A stretch of 64,000 nt of DNA from Cephalotus follicularis (Eukaryota; Streptophyta; Magnoliopsida; Oxalidales; Cephalotaceae), in contig BDDD01002690.1 in the NCBI GenBank assembly GCA_001972305.1, positions 425,682-489,681 of the forward strand, written 5' to 3'. A model generated the notes under the pieces. The model was not told the DNA's origin and did not search any database. It saw only the letters and a list, made by a program, of their open reading frames with translations. Positions 20,920-32,548 of the stretch are shown here, piece after piece (the first letter of the stretch is position 1; each line of letters starts with the position of its first letter). A program made the translations under genes and the position numbers.

Positions 20920-23250
20920 CTAAGCCTCTGGCAAATGAGCTCCTTGGTCGTCCTCTGGAAAAGGTGCAGAGAAATGAACTGGAGGAGGAGGTTGAGAAGC
21001 CTGGTTAGAGTCACTATGAATGACTACTACATTCAAGGTTGCAGCTCTCTCTGTTTCCTCAGCCTCCCTGGCGAGGCGCTCCTCTTCCTCTTCCAAAGCA
21101 TCAGCGGCTCTCCCTTCCGCTTCCTCAATGCCCTAAGGATAGAAGTTGAATTTTTCAGCAGTGGAGCAGCATACAAATCATCCAGAGGAACCTCTGGATG
21201 GATAGAAGAGATCCAGTTCTGACAAGAATAAAATCCCTGTCAAAAGTACTCTACGCATTCTTCGAAAAGTATCTCCCTGAAGATGGGGGAAGCTTTGAAG
21301 TCTTGCACAGCTGACTCCACGATCATTTGGAATTCAGTTGAAGTTTTGAATTACACTGCGGCATTATATACTACCTCTTGGGTCCGAGAAGCTTCCTCCT
21401 CTCAAAATTTGGAGAATTCCTCTGTGAGATTCTTCTAGGAATCGCTGGTATGCAAGAGGCTCTCTTTGATCCTCCTCTTCTCTGCCCTATCCCCTTCTAG
21501 CCTTGCCAAGGCCTGGATTTTCTCCTCAGTGATGGACTTTTGAACCCCGAGAACCTCTTCTAGTCGTGCTTGGTCAGACCTGGCAGTTTCCCTAAGCTCC
21601 ACCACTTCCTCGCGCAGCTGGTTGTTGAGTTCCGGGGTATCTTTGAAGTTTTTCACCATGAGTTGAGAATCATTCAGAGCCTGACAAAGGAAAGTTAGTG
21701 TCAGAGGTAGGGAAAAAACATGTCAAAGAACATAGGGAGACTTACATACCCGAATCTGGCTCTGAATGCAATCATTGAAGAGCAGGGCATGATTCCATCA
21801 CTTCCTAGCTTGTAGTTGAGATAGGTGAAAGCACAGCTTGCTAAGGACAAAGGGGGCACCAGGAGCATTGAGGTCCCAGTCAGAGCTGCCAAAAGCATCG
21901 AGATCCTCTTCTATCTTCTTGGCATCCCGAGAAACTCCAAGGTTGATAGGGTCCTTGGAGCTCACCAAGGGGGCCGTTCCAACTTGCCCCCGGTTAGAGC
22001 CCTCTACACCCTGCCCAGTTTTTTGCTTTTTGGATGGGGGAGGAGTCTCCTGCATGATCTCTTTGCCCCGAGCATCTCTTATCCTGGAAGCATCAGCAGT
22101 GGGGGCAACTGTATCCGTAGCATCCATCTCAGCCCTTTCTTGGCTTGCCTCAGCGTTCCCCCCTGGTGCTTTTTCCTTTTCCTTGTTAGTATCAATCCTT
22201 TGCATTTTCTTCTTGCTGACCTTCATTATATCAGCAACACGGCGCCGAGATTCCATTGCTGCGAGAAAACAAGATAATCATAGTTAAACCAGGAACTACA
22301 CTAAATAAAGTTAAAGGAGGAGACGAAGGCTTAATATAGCTTTCCCTAGGCACATCAGGCGAGGATCTATCCTCAACTCTCTCACTCTCGGCGCTAACCC
22401 CTTGAGGGGTGTCCTCGGCATCATCTAAGTGCGATGCTTGGCTAGGAATCACGCTCAACCCAACCTAGAGCAGACGATCCTCGAGCACAACAGAGTTCAC
22501 TTCCTCGGCCTCCAAGTCCAAGAGTTGTCTGAGATCCACCTTCTCTCCCGAGGACAAGCGAGACCTCTTATTCAAGAGCTGTGTTTCCAATGAATCACAC
22601 CAGCGGCAGGCAGTGAACCCATGGTGGTTCTTTATAAAAAAAAAATACCTCATCCTCCAGTTCTTGATGGATTTGGTATGATTCACCAGCAATTTCTTTG
22701 CGCCGGGGCAGGATTTGAAGAAGTATCCACGCTTGCCTGGAGAGGCCGAGAGGACGTGGAACTCTCTAAACAACCCCACTGACTCAGCAACCTCCGACTC
22801 GAGGAACTTGACTAAGAAGCCCATCACAAAGCTCCATGACAGTGGTTGGAGAAGCGTGGGGTGTAAACCAAAACTCCTCAAATCCGAAATGGCAAATGAG
22901 GGCACTGGTACTCTCAGACCATGCGAGAGTGCATCTTCAAAAACCACGAAGAGGCCAGGCCTGCTCTCCATAGCCATCCGAGGATTTTGGGGGAGATTGA
23001 ACGTTATCCCCCCAGGAAAGCAGTATTTTCTAGAAAGTTCCAATACTCTCTCATGAGAGAGGGAACTCATATCAAGATAGCCATCCAAAGCTTGAGTTCC
23101 AGCTTCAGTGGTGGCAGCATCAGGGTCTCCCGCTATGACACCTACATTTTCCTCTGAATCAAGAGGGTGCTCAGCAACAGACACCACCATTTCCAAGGGA
23201 GAAACTTCCTCGGGAGTAGGAGACCTACGTGTTCTTTTGGTTCTAGCCAT
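20920..23250 (-). pseudogene. Element A antisense gene (aORF), putative 'gypsy-type transposon' domain plus coiled coil
   Basis: The gene is read on the minus strand from MARTKRTRRSPTPEEV at 23250. Residues ~75-215 (YCFPGGITFNLP, GLRVPVPSFAI, LHPTLLQPLSWSFVMGFLV, FREFHVLSASPGKRGYFF, KNWRMRYFFFI) follow the pattern of Pfam Transposase_28 ('putative gypsy type transposon'). A TAG at 22467-22465 interrupts the frame, which then continues in frame to about 22320. Acceptor-like TTTCTCGCAG (22265) and TTTGTCAG (about 21682) precede two further exon-like frames: a K/E-rich one (22256-21798) and a coiled-coil one (LNNQLREEVVELRETARSDQARLEEV, split here only by position, 21620-21560). The last piece ends ...EDDQGAHLPEA at 20920. 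At least four stops make this copy dead. Its role in Tat elements is unknown. Confidence 0.7.
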
Positions 23251-23915
23251 CTATACTAGAGAGAAAGGATGAGAAACTAAAAGAACATAAAGGGAAGTCC
23301 TAGATCAGTTTAAAGCAACAAGTAGTCGAGAAATACTCACTTAGAAGTTTGAAGAAAGATGTGAGAGGCAAGATTCTTGAAAGCCCAGAAGATCAAAGGA
23401 ACTGAATGCTGCGAGATGATAACCAGAAGTCGAAGAAGGTAAAAGGTCTTCTTTAAGAAGAAAGCGCCTTTTAAAAGACAAGGTTTAGATCCCAGCCACA
23501 CAATTTCTACAGATCAAGCGGCTGAAAATCAGTCTGTCAAATCAAGTGCGAGAAACGAAGAGACGCAAGCGGGAGTTGTGCAGGCCTTTCCATGTGTAAA
23601 TCGTACTCGGTACGCTTCCTATGGATGCTAGACTTGGGCTCAAAAAGTGAAGTTTCTCTCCTTATGCTAAGGCAGGTCCATCTATACCTCAGAGGATCGT
23701 ACCAAGCAAGAGCCCTCCTCCTCTGTCTCTCTTCCTTTGATAAGGCATGTGTAGTTTTGGTGAAGGATCATACAAAGTAAAACTTTTGTCGTCTGGCTAT
23801 TTTCCTCTGCCAATTTAAAGCCTAAATTCTACGACGAAGTTCTGCCTAAGCAGCAGCTCCCAGCTCTGCTCCTCTTCCTCTGCCATGGTTAGAGAAGTAG
23901 GACCAGGGGGGAATA
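23251..23915. other. Spacer between antisense gene and 3' LTR of element A
   Basis: No coding sequence is recognised. On the minus strand this is where the promoter and leader of the antisense gene should lie. A GGACCAGGGGGGAATATGA run at 23901-23917 is purine-rich and serves as the polypurine tract just before the 3' LTR. Confidence 0.5.
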
Positions 23916-24552
23916 TGATAAGGGAAAAATCTATCAATATTTGGCGTAACATGTGTCCTCTGCAGACACTGCCACGTGCACAAGGGATTTGAAACCTATG
24001 TGGATAGAAGTCAGAGGAAGCGCATTAACTCTAGTTAAGGAAGCAAGCGAGATCCTCGGCAGTTTTTCAGATGACCTCGGTGGGATCCTCAGCTATTCTT
24101 CAGAGGATCTCCTCACACAACATGGCCCTAAAATCAGCTTATATTATAGGGACTCAAAATCTGGAAAGATAATAACGGTTTGGCGTAAAATCAGGTGGAG
24201 AGAAGGGAAATCCTGAGATCCTTAGTATTTCCTCAGGGGAACAATGATCAACTCCAAAAGTCATGCTAAAGCAGTTACGATTTGACGCTATAAATACCAT
24301 AATCAAATACTTAACAAAGGTCAGCCAATTCTCACTCTTGAAAGCATTTTGCAATTGTCTTCTCTACCAAAAAACTGACTTTAGCATCGGATTGTCCCCG
24401 GGAGTACAACCTCCTAGACCTTCGATGGGTTTGTTCCATTTTTGCAGGGAAAGAGATCGAACCATTTTCTCGGAGCCTATCTTAGCGTTTCTCTCAACAA
24501 ATCAAAGTCCTCCATGTAGGATACTATTGAGTAGATGATTTTTGTATCAACA
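23916..24552 (+). repeat. Element A 3' LTR
   Basis: The LTR runs from TGATAAGGGAAAAATC to TTGTATCAACA and matches 8455-9087 end to end with scattered substitutions. TSD AAGGT follows. The divergence between the two LTRs is clearly greater than that between the LTRs of nested element B, as expected for the host element. Confidence 0.85.
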
Positions 24553-24557
24553 AAGGT

Positions 24558-25001
24558 ATTGGTTGAAGTGATTGAGGCACATGAGTGCTCCCTTGAAGTT
24601 GAGAATTCGAGTCATCACCATATCATCTTGTTGGTGGAATTTTCTTCATCCTCACACATGGTCGATACTATCCTTGGTAGGACCCTTAACTTTGGTCCTA
24701 ACTTAGGTGCGGTGGAGGTCCTGTCAAATACAAGATGGTAAGTAATGTGAACATTAGATTCCCAGGTTGGGGGGAGGGATGAGATAACTTACTTGTCCCC
24801 TTACTTCTGTGAATAAAGAAAAAACAAATCTTAGTGAACTCTGTTTGCAAACAAAGAATTTCTTATAGTTTATTATCTTGAAAGAAAAGAGGAAGAAGAA
24901 GATCAAGTTTAAATTATGCATGACTAGTTGAAAAAAAAGAAAAAAAAAACTGTTTCTATTATTATTATTATTATTTTAAATTCAAGCACTGACAGTTTTA
25001 A
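24558..25001. other. Intergenic stretch with (ATT)n microsatellite
   Basis: This is the flank of element A. There is a short ATT microsatellite at about 24957-24976 and several A runs. No gene or element is recognised. Confidence 0.4.
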
Positions 25002-25533
25002 CTAGGGATGACAATTATACTTGAAGAAGTACGGATTTGGCCCAACCCCTCATATGAGGCGAGGATTCTTCAAAAGAAATGTGGATTCCTTGTACTCTCC
25101 TCATACCTGCACCGTATAACTCATGTTTATAATTTAAATATAACAATTAATTTAAACATCTAAAAACTATAAAAATACCTTAATTTATATTTAACCTATA
25201 ACATAATAATAATTTTTAATTATTATGCTTCAATAAAGTATAATTGAGAAATGTGCTACACTATTAAATGTTCTTGAATGTTATACTATTTAACAAGTTT
25301 AATATAATGAATAAAATATATATTTTGTAGCCCAATCAATTTTGTTTTTGTTTTTTGTATTTTTAATGATATATAAAATGGGGATAGAGATTCAATAATC
25401 CTTAGGGGGGGGAGGATGTAGATTCTCCCCCGTTCTCTTAATGAGAAAGGGGCGGGACAGGTAACAATAAAACTAATGAGGTTTGGGATGGAGAATAGTA
25501 TATTCGATCCCTTGCCTCATCAATGTCATCATT
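25002..25533. mobile_element. hAT-type MITE with 8-bp target duplication
   Basis: A perfect 8-bp duplication AGTTTTAA flanks it (24994-25001 and 25534-25541). The ends are CTAGGGATGACAAT and, on the other strand, AATGATGACATTGATGA, a short imperfect inverted repeat around GATGACA. It is 532 bp, AT-rich and has no coding capacity. An 8-bp TSD is the hallmark of hAT elements. Confidence 0.75.
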
Positions 25534-25583
25534 AGTTTTAATTGTTGATTCCGAATAGTTATGTTTGTAGATATTTGAATTTA

Positions 25584-25944
25584 GGGTTAAATCCATTTTT
25601 GACCCTGAACTTTACACGTTGTGTTTCATTGGCTCCCGAACTTTTTTTCGTGTCAAAGTTACCCCCAAACTCTTCTCCGTTCGTCACCGTCAAATTTTCC
25701 GTCCAAAATCACCGTTAAGTTACATGTGGCAGGCAAATAGCGAGGGCCTCACCGTTGACCGTCGTCATGCCCTCGCCATTTTGCCTGCCACGTGTCACTT
25801 AACGGTGATTTTGGACGGAAAATTTGACGGGAGGCAATGGTGATGAACGGAGAAGAGTTTGTGGGCAACTTTAACACAAAAAAAAGTTCGAGGGCCAATG
25901 AGACACAACGTGTAAAGTTCAGAGGGAAAAAATGGACTTATCCC
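25584..25944. mobile_element. Mutator-type MITE, near-perfect foldback, 9-bp target duplication
   Basis: A perfect 9-bp duplication TTGAATTTA lies at 25575-25583 and 25945-25953. The 361-bp element is almost entirely one inverted repeat: GGGTTAAATCCATTTTTG... pairs with ...AAAAAATGGACTTATCCC, and the arms meet around GCCTGCCACGTG/CATGTGGCAGGC. A long TIR with a 9-bp TSD fits a MULE-derived MITE. A transcript would fold into a long hairpin and could feed small RNAs. Confidence 0.88.
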
Positions 25945-25953
25945 TTGAATTTA

Positions 25954-26990
25954 AATGCCAAAAATTCTGCCTGAAAAATTGAATCTTTAAAAACAATTCT
26001 CAGTATTATAAAACTAATTCTAGATTATCGCAGCCACGATAGCTGTGCAAAGTGCTATGTGCACATTTTAATTGCACAAAAATCATGGGCACCTGCTTGG
26101 GTACCATATGTCTCACACACCCAATCTATCACTTGTTTTCAATACATCAACTTATTAGTGCACAAGTATAGATGCAATAAGGTCATGTCGGCTGGCCCAT
26201 GGAACGAGAACAGTAGGCAAGGCCTGTCGCCATGTCGTGACCAACACATCACATTCGGCTACTGTGCCGTGTCGTGTCATGTCAAAGGTTTCAAAACTAT
26301 GGCCCGATACGGCTTAGTCATGTTGTGTTGTGCTTATGGCCTAGTTCACACTTTTTTCCAAAAAGAAAAATTAATTTGTTTTTTAGAAAAATTTAAAATA
26401 ATATGTAAAATGAGATAATTTTAAATGAAAATAAAAACTCACATCCTCAATCTTTTTATGTTGCTTTCTTGACCATGTTGTTAAATAAATTTTTATGAAA
26501 AAATTGACAAAACTTAAAATTTGATGAATATATAAGATAGATAATAAGATAAATTAATATTACGAAGTAGATAGATTAAAATAAATCAAAACTAGTATAA
26601 ATTATAATTATAAAACTAATGTAATGAACAGAAATTAATTAAAATCTTGTATAAAAGGATAAGTAGTATAACTAATGATCCCACTTTATAAAAATAAATA
26701 AAATTTTTGGGAAACCGTGTCATTCATGCCAATATTATGGATAGTGTTGTGCCATGTCAATGGGTCGGCAACTCAAAGCCTGACACGACCCTATAGGTTT
26801 GGTCACACATGGCGTACCGATATGACTTACATCCACCTCTCTGCAAAAGCCATTCAACGTGGGACAAATGATCCTGTGTTTTAACAAATAAATGGTAACA
26901 ACTATGTCATATAGTGCAATGACCAGTCTGTATGATCACTCTCACACTTAATATTCGCTTGGTATATGGGTATATTACAGAGGTATCTAT
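25954..26990. other. AT-rich region, repeat-like but unassigned
   Basis: No gene seen. Segments at 26170-26330 and 26710-26830 are rich in CGTGTCG and CATGTCA words and resemble the ends of a common plant non-autonomous element type. I could not find inverted ends or a TSD. The middle is very AT-rich. Confidence 0.35.
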
Positions 26991-28405
26991 AATATACTAG
27001 GGTATATGTAAATATACACTTGCTTGGTATGTGTAAGATCTTGGATCCATTTACTGCATTTAGCATTCATGTTTATTACTATACTGATATTGTAATTGAT
27101 TATATTGTAAATTGATTGATTGAAATAGGGTGTTTTATACCCATTTATATGATTACGTGTTTGTTTACTGATTTTAATTGAGCATGAGGTAGTTTTATGG
27201 ATTAGTTTATAAGTTATATACCTTATCATGCACCGAGATAGATCGAATCATAACCCTAACAAATATCTCACATCTCGTTCTCTCTTTCACTTTCACTTGT
27301 ACTCTCTCATTATTTTTACACAACTCTCTCAACTCCTCACTACTATCGTTTTACCAGGCATCAAAGGGGATGAATTTTTATTGATTAATCTTACTTACAA
27401 CTGATTAGAGGAGCTTGATTAGCCTAAAAACTTGAGTTTCTCCACCACTTTTTTTACTTTCTTCAAAGTTCAAGCTTCAAAAGCGATTTGGTAGATATTC
27501 TCCTAAAATACACGCTGGATACATGGTTTACTTCTTTATACAATGCCTAAACTGATAGTGAACTATAAATTGCTTTGGATTGATTAAATTAGAAATAAAT
27601 TTGATTTTAGGTTTAAATTTGGAAGTTTTAGACCTAAAACGAGATTTTGAACCTAAAACGAGATTTTGATGATTCCTTGAATAAAAAATGGTTTTATGTA
27701 TTCATATGGTGTTTATGAACTTTCCTAAAGCTTTTCATAACAGGACTTGACAAAGGAAACAACTGAAATTGAGTTTGAATTTAAAAAAAAAAAAAAGACC
27801 AGAAAAATGGCATGGATGCAATGCATTTCATCCCTCCCAGAAAGATAGCGTCGACGCTTTTCTTTAGCGTCGACGCTTATTCAAGAAGATGGCATCGATG
27901 CCTACCCATGTACAGCGATGCCATTCTTTTCTCCTTCATAAGGCTCACACCTAAAAATTATCGATGTCTTTCCCAAAGACATCGATGCAATGGATGAAAA
28001 ACATCGACACTTTTCCTTTAAGTGTCGATGAATTTGTTGAAAACATCGATGCTTTATACTGAAAGCCTCAATGCCCTTCAATAGAGATCACCGAGGCCTG
28101 AAGACAGAAAGACGTCGATACTTTCCAAGAAAGGCATCGACGCATTCCTATTGGAATGCACTGGACTTGAAAGTTCATGGGAAGACATGACGCACTCTCA
28201 AGTGCATCGACGCATTTTCCCTGTTTTCTTCAAGTGGACATATTCCATTGTCTTTAACCAGACGTTTTTCACTAGACCTACCCCAGGATTTTCCCAAGGC
28301 CTGAGTACGCTGCTTTGACATTGTTTTTAACGTGAGTCATTTTGGATCGATCCTCGATTAATACTGAACTGATTTCTACACCGTCTTAACTGAATCGAAA
28401 CTGAT
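26991..28405 (+). mobile_element. Element H: LTR-like remnant, left part
   Basis: This unassigned sequence has the layout of the long LTRs in this window: a CT-rich leader (27260-27350), a donor-like TTTG|GTAGAT (27490), then a palindrome array (27845-28215). It is interrupted at 28405 by solo LTR C and resumes at 33106. I cannot see a convincing TG start, so the family and left border are unknown. Confidence 0.4.
27845..28215. repeat. Palindrome array in element H
   Basis: About a dozen short palindromic words occur: AGCGTCGACGCTT (27848 and 27866), GGCATCGATGCC, AAAGACATCGATGC (27971), AAGTGTCGATG facing CATCGACACTT, and GGCATCGACGCATT. They are variants of the AAAGACGTCGACGTCTTT family but more diverse than in E. 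Confidence 0.75.
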
Positions 28406-28588
28406 TGTAACACCCCAAACATCCCCCTGATCGCTTTAGTATATATTGCATGATTTCGTCATGGTATATAGGTAAATGATTGTGCATATGGATATTGATG
28501 GAGTGGAGTATTTTTAATATGTATATGGATTGATTGTATGTCTGTTTACTATATTGATAGTGCATGGGGGTAGAGTTAGGGAAAAATC

Positions 28589-28598
28589 TATAAATAGT
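28589..28598 (+). promoter_or_regulatory. TATA box of solo LTR C
   Basis: CTATAAATAG stands about 180 bp into the LTR. The CT-rich leader starts about 50 bp later, a common arrangement for a plant RNA start. Confidence 0.55.
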
Positions 28599-28647
28599 TA
28601 CCTAAACTCATTTTCATTCTCATTTTTCACTTCTCTCTTTCTCTCTC

Positions 28648-28650
<3 letters not shown>

Positions 28651-28695
<45 letters not shown>
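28651..28695. repeat. (TC)n microsatellite in LTR C leader
   Basis: This is a pure TC run of about 45 bp. Similar CT runs lie at the same relative place in the LTRs of G (34540-34584 and 38929-38962) and E. Confidence 0.9.
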
Positions 28696-28698
<3 letters not shown>

Positions 28699-29165
28699 CA
28701 CCAAACACTTTGAAATCTCACCCAAACTAACTAATTAACATGAGAAATCGAAGGGGAAGGGTTGTAGATTGATCATAGACTTGATCGACACAAGATTGGA
28801 GCTCCACAAGCCAAGAACTTGAGTTCTTTCTCTGATTTCTAAACCTAGAGACTAAGATGAAGCTCCAGTCTTTGGTAAATACCTTCCCTACCAAAATATG
28901 CTATGATTCACACATTTATGCACACATATAAACTGTGCATGGATTGAACTTGAGAGAAATGGATTGAAATTGAATGTTAGAGGATTAGGTCTAAAGGGGG
29001 TTTATGACCTAGAATTGATTGAATGGATTAGAATGGCTAAAATTGAATTTAATGGCATAGAAATAATTCATAGGAATGATATTGAATTTAAAATTGGAAG
29101 GATTTGAAGAAAGAAATCATTTTTGCAAAAAAAAATTCAGGAACCCTAGGTTATGCAGAGATAAG

Positions 29166-29395
29166 CGTCGACGCCTATGCGTCACCACTTAACCTTTATT
29201 TTGAAACGGAAATCGTTTTAACCGTTAGTGCTTTGCCTTCTTTAGGCAGCGATTCACTAAGTGTCGCCGCTTAGTCCCTAAGTGTCATCGCTTAGGCCTT
29301 CTTCCAATTTATTTTTAAGGCTTTGTTTCTAAGTGCTAAGGCTTGGAGTTTAACTGACGACGCTTAAGCGCAAAACGTCGCCGCTTAAGCTTTAA
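29166..29395. repeat. Palindrome cluster in LTR C
   Basis: Words such as AAGCGTCGACGCCT, TAAGTGTCGCCGCTTA, CTAAGTGTCATCGCTTAG and AAACGTCGCCGCTTAAG form imperfect palindromes around a (G/A)TCG(A/C) core. They are related in style to the arrays in H, E and L but are not the same word. Confidence 0.65.
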
Positions 29396-29571
29396 GATCT
29401 TCCGCTTAGACCTACAGTTTTTTTAAATGTTTTCAAAAGGTTTTTCTTCTGAGACATTTTCTAGGCCCATGTAAAGTGATAATTGGGTTTCTTCCTAGGT
29501 TTTAAAGATATTATAGGAAGGGAAAAGGGTAGTGATCATAGTAAGTGTCTAGTCGAGCTTCATGACTAACC

Positions 29572-30045
29572 TTGAGCTGTATGCCACTTTAAGGATATTA
29601 GATGTCCTCGTACTAGAGCTGTTTGCCACCTTTGGGAAACTTTAGACCCACATTATCTACTATCAATGGAACGATAGATGACTATTGTCTAATCCTTGAG
29701 CTGTGTGCCACCTTCGGGGGATCTAGATTTGTATAACCCTAAATCTGTGTGCGACCTTCGGAAGGGGTTTATACATATGTGTAGTGAAGCCACGTAACTA
29801 ACCTTAGGGTTGTGTGCCACCTTTGGGAGGTTAACGTTCTTGTCCTATAGTTGTGTGCCACCTTGAGGGACTTGATACTTACGTGAGTTACAGAAGTGAT
29901 TGATTGATATGATTGATTGAGTGAATCCTTAACTAGTCGAGTACCTATGGGTCACATAAAGGTGATTAGTTCTAGTTGGACTTATCATATACGGTAAGCA
30001 ACTGGATTTCTAAACCTTGAGCTGTGTGCCACATAGTTAGGAGGT
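29572..30045 (+). repeat. Irregular minisatellite in LTR C
   Basis: Seven or so copies of a GAGCTGTGTGCCACCTTYGGG-like motif are separated by unique stretches of 25-60 bp. Period is irregular. It lies in the second half of the LTR, as do the minisatellites of B, E and F. Confidence 0.8.
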
Positions 30046-30183
30046 TTAAACTTACAGATATTGATTGTTTGGTTAACTACTTATATATGGTGGTATGATA
30101 CTGTGTATATATCTAGTTAACTGTCCGATTATCTGATAGATAGATAGATAGGAGTGTACGATTAGGTTAATGATCTATATACA

Positions 30184-32548
30184 TGTTGATAACAGGAGCC
30201 GTTCCCAAAACACCGGCGGACACGAGTTCTGCCAGGGATGGCACACCTGCCAACAACCCTCCCAACCAACCGCCCAACAAAAGCGCCGAGCAAAAGGTTC
30301 CAGACGTCTAAAACACCAAGCCTGACAAGAAACGCCAGGGCAGAGGACCATCGTTACAACGCAGTGTCCCAAGGAAAGGACTGAGGACTCACACCAAGGT
30401 TCCATGCATACCTTACGTCGGAGGACTGCCAACTAACCTAGTGGTCTAGATTCTATTTCCTAGGACTAGGGACATGCTCAGCAATGACCGTGATGGTCTG
30501 ACTTCCAGACAAGGAAACCTGTCGTGCACCTAGGTCAAATCTAAGGTCAACAGATCCCAACCAGCATCTATCCACATCTCACCTCTGGAGCTCGGCACTA
30601 AGGACTAAACAACCTAAAACATCAAGCATCGACAAAGATAAAGATAGACAGTCACCATATCATAAAAGATAAATATTATACACCAATATTCTCTAAAGGT
30701 TCATATAAGATTGTTTTACAGAGGATTACAACCCAAAAACAAAACCAAAAAGTAAGCCCATTATGCATGAAGGGAACTAGCTGAGAAGGCCAGGGGAAGA
30801 GCTGACTCCTTTGTCTACCTCGTAACAAGGTCCTTATCATGGTCAAATGTGGGGAAGACTTCACCTGCTTCCTCAACTTCAAAACAACAACTTGAGAGGG
30901 GATTAGTCCAAAGACTAGTAAGAGGGGAAATGAAGCATTCCTCAGCGCCAGAGGAGAACAAAGCCCAGAACAACAACGGCTAGGCCCAGCTGGGCTCACA
31001 AATCCAGCACGGCTCATCACCCGAGCACACTCAACAAGAATCAAAAGACTATTGGAGTATATATTAAGCAAAAGATAATAAAATCAATAATGCTGAGAAC
31101 AATAAGGAGAGAAAATAAAGCAACCATCCAGACCAAATATCCCGAAGACCCAAATAAAGGATCTAGACTCCAAGGATCAAATTGACCAGAGGAACACCGG
31201 TACCTGTCACCTTACCCAAACCACCTCAGCCATAAACCATACATCTGCTGGTGCCGAGTTTCACGGCAGCAATATCTCAACAGTCCCTGGCCGGAGAAGA
31301 AGATCATAGGCTTGCAGGGAGTGCACCACCTACCATGTATCGATACAGAGAGCCACAAGTCTTGGCCTTCCACCAGAGGTGCTGACTGATCAGTGTCGAA
31401 CCTAGCCCTAGGAGGCAAGCAGATCAGGAACATCAACTGAGGGGCCAGTGAATCACCACAAGGCACCACCCTCGTTGGCAATCGTGTATGAGAACTTCGA
31501 CGGGAAGGTCAGTGAATCACCGCAAGGACCATCTCTTGCTGAAATCCCATAGAACATACCATCATTCACCACGACCCTCAGTATCCAGTATCCATACTCA
31601 ACAACACATGGTATCAATCAAAAGTTATGACATATATAAATAGGATAAACAAAGGGTAATATCACCCAGAACCTCAAGCTCACCAGGTCGGAAATCAATA
31701 TCAACTGAAAAGAATATGTCATACAGGGAAGAAAACGACTCTCAGAACAAAGACACCATGGAAGGAATAGCATAAAAGCAGAGGACACACATACAGCTTA
31801 AGACTCTCAACTGTTTCAAGAATAAAGAAAGGAATGTCCCACTCACCACTTATCAGCACCTCCGCACCTCTTCCTATAGCTAAGGATCAACATTCGGCTC
31901 CTCAGCTACAAGAACAAAGAACACAGACTTAGCACAGTCTGCAACAAAAACAGAGGAAAAATATGCATATAGCCTACATGCATGATCACCTCCTAGGATA
32001 GTCACCCAGACCATCCACAACGCTCAACATTCCACCATGGAGCACCACAATCACCATCGCCATCTATGCCTTCACCGTAACCGGGAGGTTGGCACGCACA
32101 TGCCAAACGAACAGAGGAAAGAAGACGAAGAAAGGAAGAGCTCACCTTTGCGAATGCAAGGATCTCGTTCTTCAAGCAATAAGTCTTCGCCAAAGGAAAA
32201 CTTCAGAAGGATGAAGGACAAAGAATAAAGCACAGAGAACTTACGCACTCTCTCAACTACTTACTTCTGGTACCAACAACTACTACAACGGTTCCTTTAC
32301 CTGCTCAGCTGCCTCAACGTGGGGGTTGGGCACCTGACAAGGCAGGACACTGCATTGTCTTACACAACCTGCCACCATCACCTGCACACACCAGCGCCAA
32401 TGTGCCAAATAGAGGAAGTAATAGCAAAACCAAACCAACAACACTTAAGCCCAAATGGAGGAAGCCAAAGCCCAACTCTTGTTAACCAAAGAAATATTTT
32501 CAAGGCCCAAAACACACAAAGTTCAATACCCAAATTGGACATGGGTCA
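30184..32548 (-). mobile_element. Element D: solo LTR on the minus strand, nested in C
   Basis: On the minus strand it runs from TGACCCATGTCC to CCTGTTATCAACA (TG...CA). Flanks are ATACA (30179-30183) and TTACA (32549-32553), a TSD with one mismatch. At 2365 bp with GC-richer sequence than its surroundings, it resembles B's LTR in opening with a TTGGGCCTTG / TTGGGCTT-rich region but is not the same family. There is no open frame of known type and no internal region. Confidence 0.65.

Larger units (their letters stand above)
8455..24552 (+). mobile_element. Element A: Tat-lineage Ty3/Gypsy retrotransposon, pol-deleted, hosting element B
   Basis: Paired LTRs lie at 8455-9087 and 23916-24552, flanked by AGGGT (8450-8454) and AAGGT (24553-24557), a 5-bp duplication with one mismatch. 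A tRNA-type primer site follows the 5' LTR. Inside are gag (split by B), a scrap of the pol C-terminus, a 48-bp tandem repeat, and a minus-strand antisense gene just before the 3' LTR. Antisense extra ORFs are a known trait of some Tat-lineage elements. Protease, RT, RNase H and integrase are deleted between about 19709 and 19826. Removing B leaves an element of about 7.3 kb. Confidence 0.85.

Noticed and set aside
24535-24741. Open frame right of element A as a possible host exon
   Set aside because: It overlaps the LTR end and has no recognisable domain or splice signals that I can defend.
28530-28730. Serine-leucine-rich frame over the (TC)n run
   Set aside because: It is a translation of a microsatellite. 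The same artefact appears at 34463-34732 and 38878-39237.
29572-30045. Repeats with unique spacers that superficially resemble a CRISPR array
   Set aside because: The sequence is eukaryotic, repeat units vary in length and sequence, and the array lies inside an LTR.
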